Origin: Alteripontixanthobacter maritimus
GTDB taxonomy: Bacteria > Pseudomonadota > Alphaproteobacteria > Sphingomonadales > Sphingomonadaceae
Direction of reading: 5' to 3'
Length of the DNA: 64,000 bases
Assembly: GCF_003340475.1 (NCBI RefSeq)
Contig: NZ_QBKA01000002.1
Location: 939,501 to 1,003,500 of the forward strand
Part shown: positions 57,311-64,000 of the stretch, one piece after another
Numbering within the stretch: the first letter of the stretch is position 1
How the letters are laid out: the number at the start of each line of letters is the position of its first letter
Position numbers and translations under genes: made by a program
Notes under the pieces: model-generated
What the model saw: the letters and a program-made list of their open reading frames with translations, nothing else
Told to the model about the DNA's origin: nothing
Databases searched by the model: none

Positions 57311-59140
57311 TCAATCCGCAAAAGCCGCGTCTTCAAGATGCAATTCCGCCTGCGGTGTGCTGGCCCAGTCGTCGATCTTGGCGCGGCCGGCCAGCCAGAA
57401 CCGGCGTCCACGCGATCCGTGCAGCAGGGCCTGGCCCATCGGACTTTCGGCAGCGCGGAAAGCGATCGCTTTGAAACTACGCCCGTCCTCTCCGCTGGCG
57501 ATAATACGCACATGGTCGGTCCCGACAGTATCCGCCTTGACCAGCCGCACCGGCCCGACGGCGATGCGCGGGGCGGGCCACCCGACCCCGAAAGGTCCGG
57601 CACCGTCCATCGAAGTGACAAGATCCGACGTCAGCCCGCCCGGCGCCAGCGCAAGGTCGAGCGTAAATTGCTGAGAGGCATTTGCCTTCGCCACCGCACT
57701 GCCCAATCGCTCGTCGAGCCAATCGGCCAGTGCGTCCAACTCGCCTGCCTTCACGGTCATTCCGGCGGCCATTGCGTGACCGCCACCCGCCATCAGGAAG
57801 CCAGCCTCGCGCGCAGCGATAATAGCTGCGCCGAGGTCCACGCCGGTGATGGATCGGCCCGAACCCTTGCCTGTACCTGTGTCCGGATCGATCGCGATGA
57901 CCAGCGACGGTTTCCCGGTCTTTTCCTTGATTCGGCCCGCGACAATACCGATCACACCGGGATGCCAACCGCGCCCGGACAGAACGATGACCGCGCGGTT
58001 GTGCTGCGCCGCCAACTGCGCCTCGGCCTGCTCCTGCACTGCCGCCTCGATGGCCCGGCGTTCTTCGTTCAGTTGCGAAAGCTGGGCCGAAATGGCCTGC
58101 GCTTCTTCCTGATCGAGAGTGGTCAGAAGCCGGACACCCAAGGTCGATTCGCCAACCCGTCCGCCGGCATTGATACGTGGGCCAAGCGCAAAGCCGAGGT
58201 CGCTGCAGATCGGCGCGCGTTTCAACCGACTGGCATCGATCAATGCGCTCATCCCGGTGTTGTCCCGCTTCGCCATCACCTTCAGACCTTGCGCAACCAG
58301 CGCACGGTTCAGCCCGTGCAAGGCGGCTACATCGGCAACCGTGCCCAGTGCCACGAGGTCGAGCAGCCCGAACAGGTCGGGCTCCTTGCGATCCTTGAAG
58401 AAATTGCGCGTGCGCAGCGTCCGAACCAGCGCAACGGCGAGGATGAACGCCACGCCCACCGCGGCCAGATGCCCATGCGCCGCACCTTCGTCGCTTTCGT
58501 CCAGCCGGTTGGGGTTCACCATCGCGGCGGCGCGGGGTAGTTCGGCCGAACATTTATGGTGGTCCACCACGATCACATCGACCCCGGCATCATGCGCCAT
58601 CCCCAGGGCCTGATGCGCCATGGCACCGCAATCCACGGTGACGATCAGGCTGGAGCCTTCGCCGGCCAGCTTGACCAGTGCCTCGCCGCTGGGGCCGTAA
58701 CCCTCCAGCAAACGGTCGGGAATGTAGTATTGTGCATCATGCCCGAGCATCCGCAGCAGCCGGATGACCAGCGCCGCGCTGGTTGCGCCGTCCACGTCGT
58801 AATCGCCGTAGACCGTAATACTCTCGCCGCCGATGATCGCCTGCGCGATGCGGTCCGCCGCCACATCCATGTCCTGAAACACAGATGGATTGGGCAGGAA
58901 TCCGCGCAGGGTTGGATCGCGATGCCGCTCCACATCATCCCGCTCCACGCCGCGCGAGACGAGAAGCTGGGTCACGATATCGTCGAGTTGCCCTTCGGTC
59001 TGTCCGCCGCGTAAATCCATATTGCCGCCGCGCCAATGCCAAGCCTTGCCGGACAGCGAGTTGTCGACCCCGAATACGCAAGCGCGTGCCGATGTACGAG
59101 CGGACGTGTCGGTTCCGGATGGCTGCCTGGTGGTGGTCAT
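57311..59140 (-). CDS. recJ: Single-stranded-DNA exonuclease RecJ
   Basis: The protein has 609 residues from ATG 59138-59140; a TTG at 59212 is less likely. DHH-superfamily motifs are present: VYGDYDVDGATSAAL, VTVDCG and VIVVDHHKC with the metal-binding Asp/His. The DHHA1 part has GKGSGRSITGVDLG and MAGGGHAMAAGM, and the OB-fold follows. It degrades single strands 5' to 3' in recombination and mismatch repair. Length agrees with the family. Confidence 0.96.
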   Translation of the reverse strand: MTTTRQPSGTDTSARTSARACVFGVDNSLSGKAWHWRGGNMDLRGGQTEGQLDDIVTQLLVSRGVERDDVERHRDPTLRGFLPNPSVFQDMDVAADRIAQAIIGGESITVYGDYDVDGATSAALVIRLLRMLGHDAQYYIPDRLLEGYGPSGEALVKLAGEGSSLIVTVDCGAMAHQALGMAHDAGVDVIVVDHHKCSAELPRAAAMVNPNRLDESDEGAAHGHLAAVGVAFILAVALVRTLRTRNFFKDRKEPDLFGLLDLVALGTVADVAALHGLNRALVAQGLKVMAKRDNTGMSALIDASRLKRAPICSDLGFALGPRINAGGRVGESTLGVRLLTTLDQEEAQAISAQLSQLNEERRAIEAAVQEQAEAQLAAQHNRAVIVLSGRGWHPGVIGIVAGRIKEKTGKPSLVIAIDPDTGTGKGSGRSITGVDLGAAIIAAREAGFLMAGGGHAMAAGMTVKAGELDALADWLDERLGSAVAKANASQQFTLDLALAPGGLTSDLVTSMDGAGPFGVGWPAPRIAVGPVRLVKADTVGTDHVRIIASGEDGRSFKAIAFRAAESPMGQALLHGSRGRRFWLAGRAKIDDWASTPQAELHLEDAAFAD

Positions 59141-59221
59141 ACCCTTGCCTAACCGAGCCACCGCCTGTCGGAAAGCCCGGAGCAGTTGACTTTCGACAGT
59201 GTGAGCAGACAATCCCTGGTA

Positions 59222-59725
59222 ATGGAAAGTGCGCAGCCTCCTCTGGAATCCAACCTATTGATCGCGTGGCATAGCCGGACGGGCGCCAGCGAACAGCTTG
59301 CCACTGCGGCCGCAAAGGGGGCTGGCTCCAGCGCGCGGTTGTTGCGCTGCGATGATGTTGCTCCGCCGGACCTGCTGACGGCGTCGGCCTGCCTGTTTGT
59401 CTGCCCGGAAAATCTCGCCACGATGAGCGGCTTGATGAAAGAGATGTTCGACAGGTGTTACTACCCCGTCCTCGGCAAGATCGAAGGGTGCGCCTATGCA
59501 ACGATAATTGCGGCCGGATCGGACGGAGAGGGCGCACAGCGCCAGATCGACCGAATTGCAAAAGGCTTGCGTCTGAAACGTGTGGCTGACCCCATTATCA
59601 TATGCACCAACGCGCAGACGCAGGAAGATATAATGCGCGTGAAAACGCTGAAGGAAAGCGAGAAGCGGCAAGCCTATAATTTGGGGCAAGCCATCGCTGA
59701 AGGAATTGCGCTGGGTGTATTCTAA
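59222..59725 (+). CDS. Flavodoxin-like NAD(P)H oxidoreductase family protein
   Basis: The protein has 167 residues from ATG 59222, divergent from recJ. The flavodoxin fold is readable: LLIAWHSRTGASEQLATAAA (strand 1 and the FMN phosphate loop, S-R-T-G-x-S/T), ACLFVCPENLATMSGLMKEM (flavin-contact loop) and CAYATIIAAGSDGEGAQRQI. It probably binds FMN and acts in electron transfer; the partner is unknown. A gap of 177 bases follows without a clear gene. Confidence 0.82.
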   Translation: MESAQPPLESNLLIAWHSRTGASEQLATAAAKGAGSSARLLRCDDVAPPDLLTASACLFVCPENLATMSGLMKEMFDRCYYPVLGKIEGCAYATIIAAGSDGEGAQRQIDRIAKGLRLKRVADPIIICTNAQTQEDIMRVKTLKESEKRQAYNLGQAIAEGIALGVF

Positions 59726-59902
59726 AAGACTGGTCCGAATTGGAGCAGTTACCATTTGTAGGACTCGACGCGCAGGCCAATTCGCGGCACATATTCGGCC
59801 AGCAACATGCGGTCCGCCAAACTGACGGGTCATGAGCCAAACCAGGCAAAACTCCGCGCATCATCAGTTTGTCGAAGGAACCGAACGATCGTCACGCGGG
59901 GT

Positions 59903-60640
59903 ATGACTGCACGAACGAAGCCTGCCACCGGGCTGTTGCTGCTGTTCGCGTCGGGCACCCGCCCGAACGTCGAAGCCTTTCAATCCGCCCTTTCCGAAGC
60001 ATCGCCGGTTTCGATCAGTCACCGCCCTGACGGCGAAAATTGGCTGGAGCTGTTAATCGACGGGATGACCTTCGATTGCACAGGTCTTTCACCTGGTAAG
60101 GGGGCTGCTGCCCCGTATTTCCGAAATATCGTGGCGCTCAGCAAACCGGACGAAGGGCCTTTCGAGGCGATCCAGTTGGCCGCGAGCGAACATCTGGCGG
60201 CAGGTGCCAGCAGTCTTCCGGTCATGCGCGGATTGGCTGCGGTTGGGTTGCATTTGGCAGAAAAATTTGCCCCGGTCGCGATTGGGTGGCCTCCCGCGAG
60301 CGCGCAGATTGCAACCGGCGTTTTTCGGCACATCGTTTCCGGCTGGCTGGACGGTGGGCCATTTCCGGCACCTGGCCTGATAGCGTTTTCGCGAAACTCT
60401 GCCGGGGAGATGGAGTCCGAAGGCTTGTCCTATTTTACTGGTCAGGAACTGCATCTGTCGGCCGACCTGGTTGCGGATCAGGGATCGGCCATGCGGATTG
60501 GCACCCGGTTGGTGAACGAACTGGTGGGTCACGCCCCATTGTCCAGCAGTCTCAAGGCGACCGGCACTGACGGGCGTACGATCTGGATGGAACCGTCTGT
60601 CGATGGCAAGCGTATTATGGTGACGGGCCACACGGATTAA
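59903..60640 (+). CDS. Hypothetical protein, DUF4261-like layout
   Basis: The protein has 245 residues from ATG 59903; an upstream ATG at 59807 would add an unlikely basic stretch. The opening TGLLLLFASGTRPNVEAFQS, central AAVGLHLAEKFAPVAIGWPP and FSRNSAGEMESEGLSYFTGQ recall DUF4261-type proteins, though the match is not certain. It has no signal, membrane segment or clear catalytic motif. Confidence 0.65.
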   Translation: MTARTKPATGLLLLFASGTRPNVEAFQSALSEASPVSISHRPDGENWLELLIDGMTFDCTGLSPGKGAAAPYFRNIVALSKPDEGPFEAIQLAASEHLAAGASSLPVMRGLAAVGLHLAEKFAPVAIGWPPASAQIATGVFRHIVSGWLDGGPFPAPGLIAFSRNSAGEMESEGLSYFTGQELHLSADLVADQGSAMRIGTRLVNELVGHAPLSSSLKATGTDGRTIWMEPSVDGKRIMVTGHTD

Positions 60641-60759
60641 GCAGCATTATTTCGGCAGCTTCCATAATAAACCTTCCAATACTTCCAGCGCTATCGGCTG
60701 GTACCACCGGACGCGAGCGTGGCGCGAACCGAACCTGCATTCGCTTCCGCTCCGTCAAC

Positions 60760-61236
60760 ATGCGTGGCAGCGATGGGTACGATCCAGCGATGCAACGCCA
60801 TCATCTCGTTCCGTTACAAGTGATGCGGCACATTCATTTTAAAGACTTGTTCGAAAAATTGCAGATAACCCGCTGCAAATTCGACGATTTTCGCCTGAAC
60901 GGGCTACTGCTTCCCGCCCAGGAAAGCGCCGCGCGGCGCACAGGACTGCCCATGCACCGCGGCCCGCACCGCCACTACAACGAAATGGTCATGCAACGTG
61001 TCGGACAAATCGACTCCGGGTTTCAGCGCACCCGCCGGCGGTTTCCCAATATCGCCGGCGACAGTGCACTGATGCGATTGCAGCTGCTTGCACGCGCATT
61101 ACGCCGCCGGTTGTCGGAACAAGGTCGCTCGCCGATCACCTTGAACAGCTACGATCCGATCGGCGCGGCTCAAGACTTTACCAATCTCGATTCGCTGGCA
61201 GACAATTTATGGACTGCGAGCGAAACCGCAGTCTGA
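60760..61236 (+). CDS. Orphan AHH/HNH-type nuclease-like protein
   Basis: The protein has 158 residues. The AHH-nuclease pattern is readable: MQRHHLVPLQ (His14-His15), then NGLLLPAQESAARRTGLPMH (Asn48, His66) and RGPHRHYN (His70). This is the H-H ... N-G-x-x-L-P ... H-x-G-x-H-x-x-Y layout found at the C-terminus of polymorphic toxins. Here it stands alone, with only a helical C-terminus and no delivery domain or obvious immunity gene beside it. Nuclease activity is inferred. Confidence 0.75.
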   Translation: MRGSDGYDPAMQRHHLVPLQVMRHIHFKDLFEKLQITRCKFDDFRLNGLLLPAQESAARRTGLPMHRGPHRHYNEMVMQRVGQIDSGFQRTRRRFPNIAGDSALMRLQLLARALRRRLSEQGRSPITLNSYDPIGAAQDFTNLDSLADNLWTASETAV

Positions 61237-61266
61237 CTGGTTCACGGGCAAATCGGACCGAACAAT

Positions 61267-62235
61267 TTAGCCAAGTTTGGCCATAAGATCGTCCTTAGCC
61301 GAGTTGTACTCCGCTTCCAGCCGGTCGACCCGATCGGCCACGGTTTCTACCGCTTTGACCGCTCCGACGCCTTGACCGGAACCCCAGATGTCCTTCCACG
61401 CCTTGGCCTTGGAATTGCCGCCGCTACCGAAATTCATCTTGCTGGGATCGCTGGTCGGCAAGTCGTCGGGGTTAAGCCCGGCCTTTTCGATGGAGCTGCG
61501 CAGGTAATTACCGTGCACGCCAGTGAAAAGGTTGGTGTAGACGATACCGTCCGCATCCCCGTCGACGATGCCCTGCTTGTAGGCAGCGTCCGCATTCGCC
61601 TCTTCGGTCGCGATGAAGGCGCTGCCGATATAGCCGAAATCCGCGCCCAGCGCCTGCGCCGCCAGTACCGAGCGGCCGTGCGCGATAGAGCCCGACAGCG
61701 CGATCAGGCCGTCGAACCAGTCGCGAATTTCCTGCATCAGTGCGAAGGGGGACTGTGTACCAGCATGGCCGCCTGCGCCCGCCGCCACGGGAATAAGGCC
61801 AGTCGCGCCCTTATCGATAGCCTTGTTGGCGAAGCGATTGTTGATGACATCATGCATGGTGATGCCGCCCCAGTTCTTGACCGCAGCAAAGATATCTTCC
61901 CGCGCGCCGAGCGAGGTGATGACAAGCGGTACCTGCCATTTTTCGCAAACCTGCATATCTTCTTCGAGGCGCTGGTTCGATTTGTGAACGATCTGATTGA
62001 CCGCAAACGGCGCTGCCGGGCGGTCCGGATTGTCCCGGTTGTGCGCCGCGAGTTCTTCCGTAATCCGGTGCAGCCATTCGTCCAGCACGCCGGAAGGGCG
62101 GGCATTCAGTGCGGGAAAGCTGCCGACGATGCCGGCCTTGCACTGTGCGATAACCAGCTCCGGCCCTGATACGATAAACAATGGAGAGCCGATGACGGGC
62201 AGGCGCAGACGGTCGAACGGTGCGGGAAGGGGCAT
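61267..62235 (-). CDS. Nitronate monooxygenase family protein
   Basis: The protein has 322 residues from ATG 62233-62235. This FMN-dependent TIM barrel has FDRLRLPVIGSPLFIVSGPE at the start, VITSLGAREDIFAAVKNWGG, PVAAGAGGHAGTQSPFALMQ (the flavin phosphate and catalytic-type His region) and ALGADFGYIGSAFIATEEAN. It oxidises propionate-3-nitronate or related nitronates; the substrate is not certain. A single gene, convergent with the AHH gene. Confidence 0.9.
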   Translation of the reverse strand: MPLPAPFDRLRLPVIGSPLFIVSGPELVIAQCKAGIVGSFPALNARPSGVLDEWLHRITEELAAHNRDNPDRPAAPFAVNQIVHKSNQRLEEDMQVCEKWQVPLVITSLGAREDIFAAVKNWGGITMHDVINNRFANKAIDKGATGLIPVAAGAGGHAGTQSPFALMQEIRDWFDGLIALSGSIAHGRSVLAAQALGADFGYIGSAFIATEEANADAAYKQGIVDGDADGIVYTNLFTGVHGNYLRSSIEKAGLNPDDLPTSDPSKMNFGSGGNSKAKAWKDIWGSGQGVGAVKAVETVADRVDRLEAEYNSAKDDLMAKLG

Positions 62236-62303
62236 GCAGGTTCCTTGCAATAATGGCGTCGATGGATGGGTCCTATGCAAGGCTGGTAGCGCTGTCGAGC
62301 GGG

Positions 62304-63353
62304 TCAGCGGCCTTCCAACAGGTGCTCCAGCCCGTAGATGCGCCCCGCGGTTCCTGCGAACAAAGCGTGCTTTTCATCGGCCGACGCTACGGCAGAGAGG
62401 CGCTTGAAGGCATTCCACAGGTTCGCATAGGTCGCGCCCCAGCGGTCGACCGGGTAATTGCTTTCGAACATGGCACGATCCGCGCCGAACGCTTCGATGC
62501 AGGTTTCGACATGGGGTTTCCATAATGCGGCCAGCGATTCGGACGAATGACCCGCCGCCGGTCCATCCTCCGGCATTCCGCAAAACGCCATGGCCAGACC
62601 GCCGATCTTGACCGATACATTCTCGCATTCGGCCAGGGTCCGAATGTTATCGCGCCATATATCGAACCGGTCGGGCAGGGTACCGCGATAGGAGGCAATG
62701 TTCAGCGGTGTTCCGCAGTGATCGAGGATGATCGGCTGGTCGGGAAAGGCGCGCGCCAAGTCGATCACGTCGGGCAGCTGGGGTTCCAGCACCCAGGCAT
62801 CGAAGGTCAGGCCCCGCTTGCCCAGTTCGGCGAAACCCTTGCGGAATGCGGGGTCGCGTAAAAGCCCTTCGGGAGCGTGGAAGGGCGGGCCGAGCACCTC
62901 CGGGTCTGCGTCCCAAGCGGCAGAATGGCGAATGCCGCGAAACCTGCCCGGCGCTGCGGCCGTCAGCGCGTCGAGAACTTTGCCCACCTCGCTCCCCAGC
63001 AGCAAATTGGCGTGTCCGACGATGCCCGCACAAGGCCGGGTGGCGCCATACAGCCCGCTCGCGCCCTGCGCCGCAACACCATTCACATATTCGACTTCGC
63101 CTACGGGCTTGAGTGCTTCGTCCCTCCCCGCGTCGTAGAATGCACCGCATTCCATGAAGACGGTACCGACGATGTTGTGGCCTGAGGCCAGGTCTGTTTG
63201 CAGCTGATCGAACGTGTAATGCGTGGCGCCAGCGATGGCAGCGATGAAGGGATGATGCGGCTGCGGATAGGCGGGCAGCATCGGGCGCAAATCCCACAAA
63301 TGATGGTGCGGATCGATAATCGGCAGATCGGGTTCGAGAATGGTTTCGGTCAT
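62304..63353 (-). CDS. Amidohydrolase family protein (TIM barrel)
   Basis: The protein has 349 residues. It starts with the amidohydrolase metal site IIDPHHHLWDLRPMLPAYPQ. GIRHSAAW, a mid IILDHCGTPLN (metal-type His) and MFESNYPVDRWGATYANLWN with the late Asp/Asn follow. This is the layout of lactonase-like members such as L-fuconolactonase or YitF-type. It hydrolyses a lactone or similar ring; the substrate is unknown. It lies 68 bases upstream of the nitronate gene, in the same direction. Confidence 0.87.
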   Translation of the reverse strand: MTETILEPDLPIIDPHHHLWDLRPMLPAYPQPHHPFIAAIAGATHYTFDQLQTDLASGHNIVGTVFMECGAFYDAGRDEALKPVGEVEYVNGVAAQGASGLYGATRPCAGIVGHANLLLGSEVGKVLDALTAAAPGRFRGIRHSAAWDADPEVLGPPFHAPEGLLRDPAFRKGFAELGKRGLTFDAWVLEPQLPDVIDLARAFPDQPIILDHCGTPLNIASYRGTLPDRFDIWRDNIRTLAECENVSVKIGGLAMAFCGMPEDGPAAGHSSESLAALWKPHVETCIEAFGADRAMFESNYPVDRWGATYANLWNAFKRLSAVASADEKHALFAGTAGRIYGLEHLLEGR

Positions 63354-63519
63354 GATGTCGCCCTCCGCCTGCGGCTTGTGTCACGGGCGCGCATATCGTG
63401 GCAAGCGCACTGCCCCGTAAACTTACGGCGACGTGCCGCCCGCCATGTCCGGTGTGATGCGTATTGATGCCTAGAGGGGTGCTGGGACCAGATTTACCTT
63501 CGTGTCGCATGACGGCAGC

Positions 63520-64000
63520 ATGGATATGCCAAGACTATTGCCGCGCTGGAACACACCCCAGAAAATCCTGACGGGTTTGGTACTGGTGGTAAGTGTGGCG
63601 AGTATGCTCATGCTTCTGACAGGGTCACCGATGGTCGACCCGCGTGTGCACGGTCTGATCCTGCTTACGGTTATCGCGGCGGTTGTCTACGCATTGCGGG
63701 GATGGGGGATCGCTGCCGATCATGATCGCGTCCGGCTCATCCGGTTGGAGGAGGAAAACCGCCTCCTGTTAATGACCGAAGCCACTGCGCATATCGGCCA
63801 TTGGCGGGTCGATTTCAGAAGCGACGACGTGTTCTGGTCGGACGAGACCTTCCGCATCTACGGGCTACTGCCGGGGGAGGAACCCGACTTGGAAGCGGCC
63901 ATCGCAGCCTTCCACCCCGAAGACCGCGAACTGGTGGGAACTGCGGTGGAAACCGCCCGCGCCACGGGCAAACCATTCAATTTTCAGGCCCGGCTAGTGA
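63520..64000 (+). CDS. PAS-domain membrane sensor, partial
   Basis: An open frame from ATG 63520 (or 63526) runs off the right edge with 160 residues visible. Two membrane spans lie at about residues 16-36 (KILTGLVLVVSVASMLMLLT) and 47-65. A short coiled coil (IRLEEENRLLLMTEA-like, RLIRLEEENRLLLMTEATAH) leads into a PAS_3-type domain (IGHWRVDFRSDDVFWSDETF, then RIYGLLPGEEP and FHPEDRELV). The output domain is outside the window; histidine kinase or diguanylate cyclase are the usual partners. Confidence 0.82.
   Translation, partial: MDMPRLLPRWNTPQKILTGLVLVVSVASMLMLLTGSPMVDPRVHGLILLTVIAAVVYALRGWGIAADHDRVRLIRLEEENRLLLMTEATAHIGHWRVDFRSDDVFWSDETFRIYGLLPGEEPDLEAAIAAFHPEDRELVGTAVETARATGKPFNFQARLV

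Noticed and set aside
59749-59820. A short minus-strand stretch reading LADRMLLAEYVPRIGLRVES-like with a stop at both ends
   Set aside because: It looks protein-like but is only 23 codons with an upstream stop. It could be a gene remnant or chance; nothing else of a gene is visible around it.
1-64000. CRISPR arrays, insertion sequences and rRNA genes
   Set aside because: No regularly spaced repeats, transposase genes or rRNA-like stretches were seen on reading either strand.

Overview
The window looks like chromosome of a Sphingomonadales / Erythrobacteraceae-type alphaproteobacterium. Supporting this are an XrtA/PEP-CTERM exopolysaccharide regulatory set (prsK-prsR-prsT), a phoR-porin-pstSCAB-phoU-phoB phosphate cluster in one orientation, alphaproteobacterial LexA boxes (GTTC-N7-GTTC), and the protein style throughout. 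The assignment is inferred from gene content; no search was run.

Positions 1 to about 31,340 are an apparently intact siphovirus-like prophage whose left end, presumably with the integrase, lies before base 1. Its immunity region (about 180-1165) is built like lambda: a leftward repressor and a co-transcribed small membrane protein sit between two divergent promoters, each carrying the same 19-bp operator in mirror image. The rightward early operon (1.6-7.3 kb) has two paralogous compact methyltransferase-like proteins, a DnaA-domain-IV protein, a VRR-NUC nuclease, a replication-initiator-like protein and a last gene in the position of an antiterminator. It is closed by a terminator and followed by an unusually structured non-coding stretch. 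The late operon (7.8-26.1 kb) runs TerS, TerL, DUF4055 portal, scaffold, Gp13-like capsid, head completion, MuF, tail terminator, tail tube, a tail chaperone pair with an in-frame GGGAAAA slippery heptamer, tape measure, tail tip and a tail fibre ending in an SGNH-like hydrolase. The lysis block (26.4-29.0 kb) has membrane peptides, a GH24 endolysin, a holin candidate and overlapping spanins. The right end carries a zinc-ribbon gene under a perfect LexA box and a leftward five-gene accessory operon (DUF4326, DUF551, SNase).

Host DNA resumes at about 31.4 kb. In order it contains the PEP-CTERM glycosyltransferase and prsKRT, an SBF-like symporter, a DUF475/TerC-like protein, panB, an NSS-family symporter, a flavin-oxidase-like stress protein and an alpha carbonic anhydrase. 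Next come a radical-SAM DNA-repair protein with a DUF4130-UdgX fusion behind a LexA box, an extensin-family protein, the phosphate regulon, tRNA-Glu(TTC), recJ, a flavodoxin-like protein, an orphan AHH nuclease-like protein, a nitronate monooxygenase, an amidohydrolase and the start of a PAS sensor protein.

The most promising leads are these. (1) The prophage repressor has no cleavable peptidase domain, while a LexA box sits directly before a small zinc-ribbon gene at the other end of the prophage: a possible SOS-controlled antirepressor circuit. (2) The radical-SAM/UdgX repair operon appears to be LexA-controlled and leaderless. (3) A multi-hairpin RNA candidate lies at 7318-7433. (4) Three copies of one uncharacterised small-protein family are dispersed in the prophage. 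(5) A methyltransferase-like gene occurs twice, each time behind a tiny membrane-peptide ORF.
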